Shown: positions 1 to 8,447 of the stretch, piece by piece | Position numbering within the stretch: position 1 is the first letter of the stretch | Layout of the letters: every line of letters starts with the position of its first letter | Assembly (NCBI RefSeq): GCF_008711325.1 | Contig: NZ_VXDB01000016.1 | Location: 1-64,000, forward strand | Length of the DNA: 64,000 nucleotides | Origin: Roseibium sediminis | GTDB lineage: Bacteria > Pseudomonadota > Alphaproteobacteria > Rhizobiales > Stappiaceae | Reading direction: 5' to 3' | Translations under genes and position numbers: made by a program | Notes under the pieces: model-generated | Told to the model about the DNA's origin: nothing | The model's database searches: none | What the model saw: the letters and a program-made list of their open reading frames with translations, nothing else

Positions 1-84
1 CCGGCGCCCGCGGCTGCTCAAACCGTCCAAAATCAAACCGCAGGACTGAGATTGCGCAAACGCAAGGCGTTGTTCAGCAGCCTG
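1..84. other. left edge, no assignable gene
   Basis: No start or complete gene can be assigned here. One plus-strand frame ends in a stop at bases 47-49 and could be the last 15 codons of a gene entering from the left, but the stretch is too short to identify. The minus-strand aldolase gene ends at base 85. Confidence 0.3.
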
Positions 85-849
85 TTAGACCTCACTGCGC
101 ATGGCAGCAGCCGCTTCACTCAGCATAGCAGTATCAACACCGTGCGCTGCCAGCTGATAGCCCATGGCTCGCGTCTCAACGACCATGTCCGCAGACACGC
201 AGAAGACCCCGGCGATTTTGCCGGCAGCCCGTGTACGGGCAGCGATGTGGGCTGCAGCGTCCATGGTCGCCTTGCCGGTAGGGTCGATGCCCGCCCCCTT
301 TGCAACCGTCAGGGACAAGTCCGCAGGCCCGACAAACACACCATCAAGACCGGGCACGGACAGAATGTCGTCCAGTGCAGCCAGCGCTTCGGGCGTTTCA
401 ATCATCGCAAGCGAAAGCGTATCCCGATCCCCGAGCGCCGGATATTGCCCGACATCATGGCCCGAGATCGTTGCTCCGCGATGCGGTCCCCAACTGCGTT
501 TTCCGACAGGCGGATACTTCATGAAGTCAGCGAAGGCCTGCGCATCGGCCTTGCTGTTGATCATCGGCGCAATGATGGCCTCCGCTCCCAGATCGAGCAG
601 TCGGCTTGCCGAAGCAAAGTCGCCCACCGGGATGCGTGCAATCCTGTGGCTGCCCACAAGGGCAAGAGAGACGACCGTGTTTCGAATGCTGGCGATGTCG
701 TGCATGCCGTGCTGCATGTCGAGGGTCACGGCCTCATAGCCATTTCGGCCCAGAAGTTCGGAGACAATCGGATACGGCAGAAGCGACCAGGCTGTTACGA
801 CATGTTCCCCGTCGCGCATTTTGGCTGCAAGCGATCTGTGATCGGACAT
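85..849 (-). CDS. HpcH/HpaI family aldolase
   Basis: Class II (metal-dependent) pyruvate aldolase of the HpcH/HpaI family, which cleaves 2-keto-3-deoxy or 4-hydroxy-2-oxo acids into pyruvate and an aldehyde in the cytoplasm. Family signatures are visible in order: TLDMQHGMHD near the N-terminus, RIPVGD, APMINSKADAQAF followed by PPVGKRSWGP, MIETPEAL, and VFVGPADLSLT. The length of 254 aa is normal. I chose the ATG at 849 because GGAGG lies just upstream; an in-frame TTG five codons earlier has no such site. It lies downstream of the ATPase zeta gene but behind a terminator, so it is probably transcribed separately. The exact substrate (for example dehydro-deoxyglucarate or HHED) cannot be read from the sequence. 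Confidence 0.85.
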   Translation of the reverse strand: MSDHRSLAAKMRDGEHVVTAWSLLPYPIVSELLGRNGYEAVTLDMQHGMHDIASIRNTVVSLALVGSHRIARIPVGDFASASRLLDLGAEAIIAPMINSKADAQAFADFMKYPPVGKRSWGPHRGATISGHDVGQYPALGDRDTLSLAMIETPEALAALDDILSVPGLDGVFVGPADLSLTVAKGAGIDPTGKATMDAAAHIAARTRAAGKIAGVFCVSADMVVETRAMGYQLAAHGVDTAMLSEAAAAMRSEV

Positions 850-920
850 TCCAGGTTCCTCCAAACTCTCGTGAGCTGGATGAAAGCCGGAACCGGGCGA
901 ACCAACAAGGTCATTTTGAA

Positions 921-950
921 CAAAAAAAGCCCCCGCCGATGGCGAGGGCT
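921..950 (-). terminator. rho-independent terminator of the ATPase zeta gene
   Basis: On the minus strand a ten-pair stem with one mismatch and a three-base loop (arms AGCCCTCGCC / GGCGGGGGCT) is followed by seven T residues. It starts 24 bases after the stop of the zeta gene. Confidence 0.8.
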
Positions 951-973
951 CAAAAACCTGAACCTTCGGTCGA

Positions 974-1297
974 TCAGCCCTGATTCTGGATCTGATCGAC
1001 AGCCGTGTGCATCAGTTCGTCCATGGTGCGACGGATCTGATGGTCGGACAGCTCGACGCCAGCGGCATCAAGGTCGCCGCGAATCTTGCGGAACACGTCC
1101 TCGTCACCCGGCTCTTCGAAGTCGGAGCGGACAACTTCCTTTGCATAGTCTTCTGCGTCCGTGCCGGACTTGCCCAGAAGATCGGCAGCCCAAAGGCCCA
1201 AAAGCTTGTTGCGTCGTGCGGTCGCCTTGAACCGCAGCTCCTCGTCATGCGCGAACTTGCTCTCAAAACCTTCTTCGCGCTTGTCGAACGTGCTCAT
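974..1297 (-). CDS. ATPase inhibitor subunit zeta (DUF1476)
   Basis: A 107-aa protein of the DUF1476 family. In Paracoccus and other alphaproteobacteria this is the zeta subunit, which binds F1-ATPase and blocks ATP hydrolysis through its N-terminal inhibitory region. The N-terminus MSTFDKREEGFESKF and the following RFKATARRNKLLGLWAA are the family hallmark. The rest is an acidic helical segment, as expected for the four-helix fold. The gene is monocistronic: a terminator follows it and it diverges from purC. No ATP synthase genes are nearby, which is usual for this family. Confidence 0.9.
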   Translation of the reverse strand: MSTFDKREEGFESKFAHDEELRFKATARRNKLLGLWAADLLGKSGTDAEDYAKEVVRSDFEEPGDEDVFRKIRGDLDAAGVELSDHQIRRTMDELMHTAVDQIQNQG

Positions 1298-1620
1298 CTC
1301 GGTATCTCCCGAATGTCTGGAATGCTTCTATGCTTTCCATATAGGAACGATTTGGCCACCTGCATATCGGCTGGAGGTGCGCAAATCAACGCAGGAAGAA
1401 GCCTTACATGCAAAAGGATGAGGGTTATTTCATTCATTTTCAGCGACCGATTGTACTTTTCCCCTGCTTCGGGTAAGTTCCGCGCCGCTGATACGGGGCC
1501 CAAACCCAGAGTTTCCCCCAGCTTGCGCGAGTGACGCCGCGCAACAAGGGGAGGACAAACGACAGGTTAGGAAAGAACCCCCGTTATATGGATTTCCTCA
1601 AACATACACGGTACGTACCC
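1298..1620. promoter_or_regulatory. divergent intergenic region zeta / purC
   Basis: This 323-base gap between divergent genes must hold the promoters of both the zeta subunit gene and purC. I see no RNA gene, no repeat and no clear purine riboswitch. Reading the purC frame upstream it stays open to 1531 with an ATG at 1588, but homology of the product supports the start at 1621. Confidence 0.5.
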
Positions 1621-2385
1621 ATGAATCGCCGTCGGCGCATATATGAAGGCAAGGCCAAGATCCTTTACGAAGGCCCGGAACCGGGCACGCTGATTCAGCA
1701 TTTCAAGGACGATGCCACCGCCTTTAACAACAAGAAGCACGAGATTGTTGACGGCAAGGGCGTCCTCAACAACCGGATTTCCGAGTATATCTTTAATCAT
1801 CTGAATGCGATCGGGATTCCGACGCACTTCATTCGCCGCATGAACATGCGCGAACAGCTGATCCGCGAAGTGGAAATCATTCCGCTCGAGATCGTTGTCC
1901 GCAACGTGGCTGCCGGTTCCATCGCCAAGCGCCTCGGTCTGGAAGAAGGCACGCAACTGCCGCGCTCCATCATCGAGTTCTACTACAAGGCCGATGAGCT
2001 TGACGACCCGATGGTCGCCGAAGAGCACATCACCGCCTTTGGCTGGGCCTCTCCGCAGGAACTCGACGACATGATGGCACTCGCCATCCGCGTCAACGAC
2101 TTCCTCTCCGGTCTGTTCCTCGGCGTCGGCATCCGCCTCGTCGACTTCAAGATCGAATGCGGCCGCCTTTATGAAGGCGACATGATGCGCATCGTCGTTG
2201 CCGACGAGATTTCCCCTGACAGCTGCCGTCTGTGGGACATCAAGACCAACGAGAAGATGGACAAGGACCGCTTCCGCCGCGACATGGGAGGCATGCTTGA
2301 AGCCTACCAGGAAGTTGCAAAGCGCCTTGGCATCCTGATCGAAAACGACCGCCCGGCCGTCAACGGCCCGACGCTCGTTCAGTAA
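1621..2385 (+). CDS. purC: phosphoribosylaminoimidazole-succinocarboxamide synthase
   Basis: SAICAR synthetase, step 7 of de novo IMP synthesis: CAIR + Asp + ATP to SAICAR. The product is 254 aa, the normal bacterial size. It begins [18 protein letters not shown], a typical alphaproteobacterial start, and carries the nucleotide-binding YEGKAK loop, FKDDATAFN, the family signature [16 protein letters not shown] and [12 protein letters not shown] near the C-terminus. There is no strong Shine-Dalgarno before 1621; an in-frame ATG at 1588 is a weaker alternative. It is the first gene of the purC-purS-small ORF-purQ cluster and is probably co-transcribed with it. Confidence 0.95.
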   Translation: MNRRRRIYEGKAKILYEGPEPGTLIQHFKDDATAFNNKKHEIVDGKGVLNNRISEYIFNHLNAIGIPTHFIRRMNMREQLIREVEIIPLEIVVRNVAAGSIAKRLGLEEGTQLPRSIIEFYYKADELDDPMVAEEHITAFGWASPQELDDMMALAIRVNDFLSGLFLGVGIRLVDFKIECGRLYEGDMMRIVVADEISPDSCRLWDIKTNEKMDKDRFRRDMGGMLEAYQEVAKRLGILIENDRPAVNGPTLVQ

Positions 2386-2532
2386 GCCTCTGCCGATCCT
2401 GAAAGGCCGACAGACAATTCCCGGCTTTTCTTGAGATCAGGTCTTTTGTTGATGGGGCTCCTCGTGTATGGGGAGCCCCATTCCTGTTTGTCCGGCCTAA
2501 CCGCCGCTTTGAAAGCCTTGGAGAACCGCATC

Positions 2533-2772
2533 ATGAAGGCACGCGTGATCGTCACCTTGAAAAACGGAGTGCTCGATCCTCAGGGAAAAGCCATTGAAGG
2601 CGCTCTTGGCGGCCTCGGCTTTGACGGCGTTGGCTCTGTCCGTCAGGGGAAGGTTTTCGATGTGGAACTGACTGGCGCAGATGCAGCCGCAGCCAAGGCC
2701 AATCTGGAGCAGATGTGCGAGAAGCTTCTCGCCAACACCGTGATCGAGAACTACGCCATCGAGATCGTGTAA
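2533..2772 (+). CDS. purS: phosphoribosylformylglycinamidine synthase subunit PurS
   Basis: Small structural subunit (79 aa) of the three-part FGAM synthase PurSQL, which amidates FGAR in step 4 of purine synthesis. PurS bridges the glutaminase PurQ and the synthetase PurL. The N-terminus MKARVIVTLKNGVLDPQGKA and the pattern GVGSVRQGKVFDVEL are diagnostic. The gene starts at the ATG 2533 behind a GGAG and ends ten bases before a small membrane peptide gene. The reading frame is open further upstream, but the family length supports 2533. Confidence 0.95.
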   Translation: MKARVIVTLKNGVLDPQGKAIEGALGGLGFDGVGSVRQGKVFDVELTGADAAAAKANLEQMCEKLLANTVIENYAIEIV

Positions 2773-2781
2773 GGGCCAACC

Positions 2782-2889
2782 ATGGATGAAGACAGCGCCC
2801 GCGCCGTAAAATTCATGGCGATCAAGGCCGCGATCTTCATCCTTGTTCCGGCGTTCTGCGCCGCCCTCGCCGTCTTCTTCCTTCTCTGA
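2782..2889 (+). CDS. PurSQ-associated small membrane peptide (35 aa)
   Basis: A 35-codon ORF between purS and purQ, starting nine bases after the purS stop and ending 23 bases before purQ. The peptide has a charged N-terminus ([15 protein letters not shown]) and one hydrophobic segment from about residue 13 to the end ([19 protein letters not shown]), so it should be a single-pass membrane peptide with a cytoplasmic N-terminus. From memory, small membrane proteins at this place are recurrent in alphaproteobacterial purine operons and are annotated as FGAM-synthase-associated; their function is unknown. Tight packing and codon-like composition support it as real. Confidence 0.75.
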   Translation: MDEDSARAVKFMAIKAAIFILVPAFCAALAVFFLL

Positions 2890-2912
2890 CCACAGCATCG
2901 GAACTTTCGCTC

Positions 2913-3578
2913 ATGAAAACCGCTGTTATCATTTTCCCGGGTTCCAATCGCGACCGCGACATGTTCGCCGCTCTGGAACTGATCACCGGCTCGCGTCCCC
3001 AGTCCATCTGGCATGGCGAAGCCACGCTTCCTGATGTCGATCTGGTGGTTGTTCCCGGCGGCTTCTCCTACGGCGACTACCTGCGCTCCGGCGCCATTGC
3101 CGCCCGCTCACCGATCCTCAAGGACCTCGTCTCCAAGGCGGAAAAAGGTGTCACGGTTCTGGGCGTGTGCAACGGCTTCCAGATCCTCACCGAAGCAGGC
3201 CTCCTGCCCGGCGCGTTGATGCGCAACGCAGGCCTCAACTTTGTCTGCAAGGAAGTGCTTCTGGAGACGGTGACGGACGCCACCCGCTTTTCCGGCAAGT
3301 TCCAGAAGGGCCAGGTGTGGCGCTGCCCGGTTGCCCACCACGACGGCAACTATTTTGCGGATGCAGAGACACTGAAGTCCATCGAGGACAACGGTCAGGT
3401 CGTGTTCCGGTATGCAGATGGCACGAATCCGAACGGATCACTGAACAACATTGCCGGCGTGATGAACGCCAAGGGCAACGTGCTTGGCATGATGCCGCAT
3501 CCGGAAAACCTTGTTGAGCCCCTGCATGGCGGTCTCGACGGACGCCTCATCTTCGAAAGCATTCTGGCGGCTGCCTGA
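2913..3578 (+). CDS. purQ: phosphoribosylformylglycinamidine synthase subunit PurQ
   Basis: Class I glutamine amidotransferase subunit (221 aa) of FGAM synthase, which releases ammonia from glutamine for PurL. The N-terminal [16 protein letters not shown], the nucleophile elbow GVCNGFQ with the catalytic Cys, and the C-terminal MMPHPE with the His and Glu of the triad are all present. The length is normal. It sits in the purine cluster 23 bases after the small membrane peptide gene. Confidence 0.96.
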   Translation: MKTAVIIFPGSNRDRDMFAALELITGSRPQSIWHGEATLPDVDLVVVPGGFSYGDYLRSGAIAARSPILKDLVSKAEKGVTVLGVCNGFQILTEAGLLPGALMRNAGLNFVCKEVLLETVTDATRFSGKFQKGQVWRCPVAHHDGNYFADAETLKSIEDNGQVVFRYADGTNPNGSLNNIAGVMNAKGNVLGMMPHPENLVEPLHGGLDGRLIFESILAAA

Positions 3579-3598
3579 AGCGAAACAGGAACTTCGAA

Positions 3599-3844
3599 AT
3601 GAAGCCGGAAACCCTCTCTCGTGAAGAACGTGGATTTCTGGCTTCAGAACTCCGCTCCTATCTGGAGCGGGAATGTGATGTCGAGATCGGCAACATGGAT
3701 GCCGAACGCGCCATCGACTTTCTCGGCGAGCACTTAGGCGCGGTTTACTACAACCGCGGTCTGCGCGACGCAGAAGCCGTCCTCTCTCGCAAGCTTGATG
3801 ATATCAGTGATGAACTGCGCGCGATGGAAAAGCCGGTTCGCTAA
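3599..3844 (+). CDS. DUF2164 family protein
   Basis: An 81-aa protein, probably cytoplasmic. The pattern LRSYLERECDVEIGNMDAE followed by FLGEHLGAVYYNRGLRDAE matches the small DUF2164 family, whose function is unknown. It follows purQ by 20 bases, so it likely rides on the purine transcript. Its 3' end overlaps the convergent AraC-type gene by 41 bases, which could cause transcriptional interference. Confidence 0.8.
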   Translation: MKPETLSREERGFLASELRSYLERECDVEIGNMDAERAIDFLGEHLGAVYYNRGLRDAEAVLSRKLDDISDELRAMEKPVR

Positions 3845-4691
3845 CATCCTGATCGGTTATGCCGATCTGCCGCCCCGGAGCCTCCATCGGACTGCGGGCA
3901 TATTTGGGCGCATGTCCAAACCGCCGACTGTAAGCCCTTGAAAAGGCCGCCGTGCTGGAAAACCCGCTGATTTTCGCAACGTCCTTGATCGAAACACCGC
4001 TTGCGAGTTCCGACTTGGCAATATCAAGGCGCCAATTGGAAATATAGGCACCGGGCGTCACGCCGATAATTTCCTTGAACGTCACGGCAAACTGCGTTCG
4101 AGACATTCCGGCAACGTCTGCCAGCTCCTCCAGGCTCCATTGTTTCGTCGGAGCATCGTGGATTGAAACCAGGGCAACCGACAGGCGCGGATGCGCCAGC
4201 CCGGCCAGCAGCCCCACACTTGTGCCACGCTGCGATACCACGTGCCTCAGAAGCCGAATTACAAAGACCTCAGTCAGGCGTAGCAGGACCGCCTGCCCCC
4301 CACAGCGAGGATCACGCACCTCCTCCACAATAGGCGAAATGATGGCCTCAAGCGCCGGCACATCGTGCAGAGAGACGTGAATGGTCTTGGGCAATGCTGC
4401 GACAAGATGCTCCCCTGCCCCCGAAATTGAAATCAGCGCAGCAGCCACGATCTCACCGGAAATCGACTTGCTGCATTTGCCGCTGAGAGCGGACAGCGTG
4501 TCAACATGCGGACAAAAGATAAGCTCAATACGCTTGTCTGCGGTTTCAAAGACAAAGAAGTTCGCAGGCTCGACGTAAACCTTGTTCGGCATGACCACAG
4601 TCGCCTGAACGCGAAACCGCGAAATAAGGCAGGACAAGCGATCTAGCTGGCCATCGAACTTATTTGGCAGCAAGGTTGGATTGCTCTGCAT
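3804..4691 (-). CDS. AraC family transcriptional regulator
   Basis: A 295-aa regulator with an N-terminal AraC_binding/cupin-like ligand domain (about residues 15-180) and a C-terminal double helix-turn-helix (about 195-290). The DNA-binding half is recognised by WSLEELADVAGMSRTQF, the linker GVTPGAYISNWRLDIAK and the second HTH IKDVAKISGFSSTAAFSRAYSRRFG. I take the ATG at 4691; the TTG one codon earlier is less likely. It lies against the purine genes, splitting purQ-DUF2164 from purL, and is convergent with DUF2164. Its target is unknown; this placement suggests an insertion rather than a purine regulator. Confidence 0.85.
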   Translation of the reverse strand: MQSNPTLLPNKFDGQLDRLSCLISRFRVQATVVMPNKVYVEPANFFVFETADKRIELIFCPHVDTLSALSGKCSKSISGEIVAAALISISGAGEHLVAALPKTIHVSLHDVPALEAIISPIVEEVRDPRCGGQAVLLRLTEVFVIRLLRHVVSQRGTSVGLLAGLAHPRLSVALVSIHDAPTKQWSLEELADVAGMSRTQFAVTFKEIIGVTPGAYISNWRLDIAKSELASGVSIKDVAKISGFSSTAAFSRAYSRRFGHAPKYARSPMEAPGRQIGITDQDVSEPAFPSRAVHH

Positions 4692-5029
4692 CAAAAATCG
4701 CCCTCAATAAATTACCCAGCGTAATTACACTGTAAAATCACCGAATGGAACCAATAGTAACAATGTATTTACTATTTCAGTTAACGCCCGCGCTAGGCAA
4801 AACTTTCAAAAAAATATATTCATTAATGACAACCTTTACCAATGGAAGCCTTACAGTCAATCATCGCAGAAACAGCTTAATAAATACATAGTGCGGTCCA
4901 GGCCCGGCTTTTCACCTGCATTAATCCCGATTTCTTTGATATCCGAGTCTCCCCTTCCTTCACACAATCTGCTACACGGCGGCATTCCCGCCTGCGAGCC
5001 AGGCCGACCGACAAGTTAAGCGGACCGAC
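4692..5029. promoter_or_regulatory. intergenic region AraC regulator / purL
   Basis: A 338-base gap, AT-rich in its first half (4700-4880) beside the AraC-type gene, with GC content returning toward purL. It should hold the divergent promoters for the regulator and for purL. I see no gene, strong hairpin or recognisable riboswitch. Confidence 0.5.
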
Positions 5030-7231
5030 ATGATCCCGAACACCATCCAGATCACGCCCGAACTCATCGAATCCCATGGCCTCAAGCCGGACGAATATGC
5101 ACGGATTCTCGACCTGATCGGCCGCGAGCCGACCTTCACCGAGCTCGGCATCTTTTCGGCCATGTGGAACGAGCATTGTTCCTACAAATCCTCCAAGAAG
5201 TGGCTGAAGACCCTTCCGACCGAAGGTCCGCGCGTTCTTCAGGGCCCCGGAGAAAACGCAGGCGTCGTGGATATCGGAGATGGCGAGGCGGTTGTCTTCA
5301 AGATGGAGAGCCACAACCACCCGTCCTATATCGAGCCCTATCAGGGAGCAGCGACCGGTGTTGGCGGCATTCTGCGTGACGTCTTCACCATGGGCGCTCG
5401 TCCGGTTGCGGCAATGAACGCCCTTCGCTTCGGCGAGCCGGATCATCCACGTACACGCCATCTTGTTTCCGGTGTTGTTGCCGGTGTCGGCGGCTACGGC
5501 AACTCCTTCGGTGTTCCCACTGTCGGCGGCGAAGTCGAGTTCCATGCCCGCTACAACGGCAACTGCCTTGTGAACGCCTTTGCAGCCGGTCTTGCCAAGT
5601 CCGACAGCATCTTCCTTTCCAAGGCCGAGGGCGTTGGCCTGCCGGTCGTCTATCTGGGTGCCAAAACGGGCCGTGACGGTGTCGGCGGTGCGACCATGGC
5701 ATCTGCCGAGTTTGACGAGACCATCGAAGAAAAACGCCCGACCGTTCAGGTCGGCGATCCTTTCACCGAAAAATGCCTTCTGGAAGCCTGCCTTGAGCTG
5801 ATGGAAACCGGCGCGGTTATCGCCATTCAGGACATGGGCGCTGCTGGCCTGACCTGCTCCGCCGTCGAAATGGGCGCAAAGGGCGACCTCGGCATCGAGC
5901 TCGACCTCGACAGCGTGCCGGTTCGCGAAGAACACATGACCGCCTATGAAATGATGCTCTCGGAAAGCCAGGAGCGCATGCTCATGGTTCTCCGTCCCGA
6001 GCTCGAAGGCGAAGCCAAGGCGATCTTCAAGAAGTGGGGTCTGGACTTTGCCATTGTCGGGGTAACCACTGACACGCTCCGCTTTGTGGTGAAGCATCAG
6101 GGCGAGGTTGTTGCCGATCTCCCGATCAAGGAACTGGGTGACGAAGCTCCCGAGTATGACCGTCCGTGGGTCGAATCGGAAAAGCGCCCCGTACTGAAGG
6201 CTGCCGATATTGCCGAACCCGCTGATTATGCAGAAGCTCTGAGAACCCTCGTGGGCAATGCCAACGGATCGTCCCGTCGCTGGGTTTATGAGCAGTATGA
6301 CACCCTTATTCAGGGCAACTCGGCAGCAACTCCGGGCGGCGATTCCGGCGTCATCCGTGTGAATGGTGGCCGCAAGGGCCTTGCCTTCACCGTCGATGTG
6401 ACACCGCGCTACTGTGAGGCAGATCCGTTTGAAGGTGGCAAGCAGGCCGTGGCAGAAGTCTGGCGCAACCTGACTGCCGTTGGCTCCGAGCCGCTGGCTG
6501 CAACCGACAACCTGAACTTCGGCAACCCGGAAAAGCCGGAAATCATGGGCCAGTTCGTTGGCTGCATCAAAGGTATTGGCGAAGCCTGCCGCGAACTGTC
6601 CTTCCCGATCGTCTCTGGCAACGTATCGCTTTACAACGAGACCCACGGTCAGGCCATCCTGCCGACCCCGGCAATTGGCGGCGTCGGCCTGCTTCCGGAC
6701 GTCAATGTGCGCGCCAAGGCCGCGTTTGAAGGCGAAGGCGATGCCATTCTCGTGATTGGCGGCAAGGGAACCCATCTGGGCGCCTCACAATATCTGGCTG
6801 ACGTTCTCGGCCGCGAGGAAGGCGCTCCCCCGCCGGTCGATCTTTCCCTTGAAAAGCGCAACGGCCAGCTCATCCGCCAGTTCATTGGTGCAGGCCGCCT
6901 GACCGCCGTTCATGACATTTCCTCTGGCGGTCTCGGGGTTGCCCTTGCCGAAATGGCCATGTCCAGCGGTATCGGCGCAACCGTAAAGGTGAAAGGTCCG
7001 GCGCACGCAGCTCTCTTTGGTGAAGATCAGGGCCGCTACGTTGTGACTGTTCCGCAAGACCGTGTCGACGCGATCATCGAAGACACGCTGGACGCCGGTG
7101 TGGACGTCGATAATATCGGAACCACTGGCGGCAAGGATTTGACTGTTGAGGGCATCCTCACCATATCAGTTGAAACTTTGCGCGAAGCGCATGAAAATTG
7201 GTTCCCGAACTACATGACCGCCAAGCGCTAG
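5030..7231 (+). CDS. purL: phosphoribosylformylglycinamidine synthase subunit PurL
   Basis: Large synthetase subunit (733 aa) of the PurSQL-type FGAM synthase. It makes FGAM from FGAR, ATP and ammonia delivered by PurQ. Recognised by [21 protein letters not shown] near the N-terminus, the metal/ATP segment [19 protein letters not shown], the GGDSGVIRV region and the C-terminal AIR-synthase-type repeat ([17 protein letters not shown]). The length is that of the small PurL class, consistent with separate purS and purQ genes. It is followed closely by bolA and grxD. Confidence 0.96.
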   Translation: MIPNTIQITPELIESHGLKPDEYARILDLIGREPTFTELGIFSAMWNEHCSYKSSKKWLKTLPTEGPRVLQGPGENAGVVDIGDGEAVVFKMESHNHPSYIEPYQGAATGVGGILRDVFTMGARPVAAMNALRFGEPDHPRTRHLVSGVVAGVGGYGNSFGVPTVGGEVEFHARYNGNCLVNAFAAGLAKSDSIFLSKAEGVGLPVVYLGAKTGRDGVGGATMASAEFDETIEEKRPTVQVGDPFTEKCLLEACLELMETGAVIAIQDMGAAGLTCSAVEMGAKGDLGIELDLDSVPVREEHMTAYEMMLSESQERMLMVLRPELEGEAKAIFKKWGLDFAIVGVTTDTLRFVVKHQGEVVADLPIKELGDEAPEYDRPWVESEKRPVLKAADIAEPADYAEALRTLVGNANGSSRRWVYEQYDTLIQGNSAATPGGDSGVIRVNGGRKGLAFTVDVTPRYCEADPFEGGKQAVAEVWRNLTAVGSEPLAATDNLNFGNPEKPEIMGQFVGCIKGIGEACRELSFPIVSGNVSLYNETHGQAILPTPAIGGVGLLPDVNVRAKAAFEGEGDAILVIGGKGTHLGASQYLADVLGREEGAPPPVDLSLEKRNGQLIRQFIGAGRLTAVHDISSGGLGVALAEMAMSSGIGATVKVKGPAHAALFGEDQGRYVVTVPQDRVDAIIEDTLDAGVDVDNIGTTGGKDLTVEGILTISVETLREAHENWFPNYMTAKR

Positions 7232-7268
7232 GTCGCAGGAATAAACCCGAGGGAAGGACGCACCCAAC

Positions 7269-7502
7269 ATGCCAATGGCAGCCAATGATATTGAAGAGCT
7301 CATCAAGGCAGCCCTGCCGGACGCGAAAGTGGAAATCCGGGACCTTGCCGGTGACGGTGACCACTATGCTGCAAATGTTGTGTCCGAGGCCTTTCGCGGC
7401 AAGAGCCGTGTCCAGCAGCACCAGCTTGTCTATGAAGCCCTGAAGGGCAACATGGGCGGCGAGCTGCATGCCCTTGCCTTGCAGACGAAGGCGCCGGACT
7501 AA
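7269..7502 (+). CDS. BolA family protein
   Basis: A 77-aa BolA-type protein. BolA proteins bind a [2Fe-2S] cluster together with a CGFS monothiol glutaredoxin and act in iron regulation or cluster delivery. The pattern DIEELIKAALPDAKVEIRDLAGDGDHYAANVVSEAFRG begins the fold, and the helix KSRVQQHQLVYEAL carries the conserved His. The grxD gene encoding its usual partner is the next gene, 97 bases downstream. An adjacent bolA-grxD pair beside purL is a common alphaproteobacterial arrangement. Confidence 0.92.
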   Translation: MPMAANDIEELIKAALPDAKVEIRDLAGDGDHYAANVVSEAFRGKSRVQQHQLVYEALKGNMGGELHALALQTKAPD

Positions 7503-7599
7503 TCCCAGACAAGGAGGGACTTTGCCGCAACCGGCCACGTCCCTCACCTCTTCCATTCTCCGACCGGGCCAGCCCCCGGCTGAACAAGGACGAACCGAT

Positions 7600-7932
7600 A
7601 TGAGCATCCAGGACTGGATCAAGAACGAAGTATCGACCAATGATGTCGTGCTGTTCATGAAGGGCACGCCGAATTTCCCGCAGTGCGGATTCTCCGGTCA
7701 GGTCGTTCAGATTCTCGACTACCTTGGCGCCCCCTACAAGGGCATCAACGTACTTGAAGACGATGAACTGCGTCAGGGCATCAAGGAATTCACCAACTGG
7801 CCGACCATCCCGCAGCTCTACGTCAAGGGCGAGTTTGTCGGCGGTTGCGACATCATCCGCGAAATGTTCCAGAACCAGGAACTGCAGCAGACCCTGAATG
7901 ACAAGGGCATTGAAACCAAGCAAAGCGCCTGA
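7600..7932 (+). CDS. grxD: monothiol glutaredoxin, Grx4 family
   Basis: A 110-aa CGFS-type glutaredoxin that carries a glutathione-coordinated [2Fe-2S] cluster and works with BolA. The active-site motif PQCGFS, the TVP-equivalent WPTIPQLYVKGEFVGGCDI and the C-terminal helix are intact. The ATG at 7600 fits family length; the reading frame is open upstream but without homology. A strong terminator follows, ending the purL-bolA-grxD unit. Confidence 0.94.
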   Translation: MSIQDWIKNEVSTNDVVLFMKGTPNFPQCGFSGQVVQILDYLGAPYKGINVLEDDELRQGIKEFTNWPTIPQLYVKGEFVGGCDIIREMFQNQELQQTLNDKGIETKQSA

Positions 7933-7974
7933 GTTTCACCAGGGGAAATTCTCCCCTGAATTGGAATTTTCAAG

Positions 7975-8003
7975 AAGGCAGCCGACATATGGCTGCCTTT
8001 TTC
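7975..8003 (+). terminator. rho-independent terminator after grxD
   Basis: Nine-pair stem AAGGCAGCC / GGCTGCCTT with a seven-base loop, followed by a T-rich tract, 42 bases after the grxD stop. A smaller hairpin (CAGGGG / CCCCTG) lies just before it. Confidence 0.85.
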
Positions 8004-8162
8004 TTTGAAGTCTCGGAAAATTCTGACGAATCATCTATTCTGAACGCAGGATGAATGCCCGTTTCAGGGTGAGTACAGTTGCGTACGGTCATTCTCCACC
8101 CAGACTAGGGGCCAGACCGGTCTTTTCAGATCACTGGTTCACTTGCCAGGGGGTTAGGGGAA

Positions 8163-8438
8163 ATGAAGCTCATCACGGTATCAGCACTGACGGTTGCAGC
8201 CGCACTCACCGGCTTTGCCTTTGCAATGACGGTTGAAAAGCCGACCGGCGAACTGCGCCGGGTCGACTGCACCAAGATCACCATTTTTGCGCCGCATGAC
8301 GGCAAGTCCGCAGAAGACCTTTGCAAGGGCTATGGCGGCGTTGCCACCAAAAATGCAGAGCCGACGGACGAAGGTCTTGTCATCCTCGTCCGCAACCAGC
8401 CGGCCGGCGGCTTCGACGGCCCGGCCTCTGTCCGCTGA
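8163..8438 (+). CDS. small secreted protein, unknown function
   Basis: A 91-aa protein with a clear Sec signal peptide (MKLITVSALTVAAALTGFAFA, cleavage expected near residue 21), so the mature product of about 70 aa should be periplasmic. It has two Cys (in VDCTKI and DLCKGYGG) that could form a disulfide. A good Shine-Dalgarno (AGGGGA) precedes the ATG. I do not recognise a family. It converges with the DUF427-cyclase gene, ending ten bases from it, so it is not part of that unit. Confidence 0.65.
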   Translation: MKLITVSALTVAAALTGFAFAMTVEKPTGELRRVDCTKITIFAPHDGKSAEDLCKGYGGVATKNAEPTDEGLVILVRNQPAGGFDGPASVR

Positions 8439-8447
8439 TCATACGGC

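Noticed and set aside
4877-6775. A 632-codon open frame antisense to purL
   Set aside because: Same cause as for katG; purL is intact and conserved on the plus strand.
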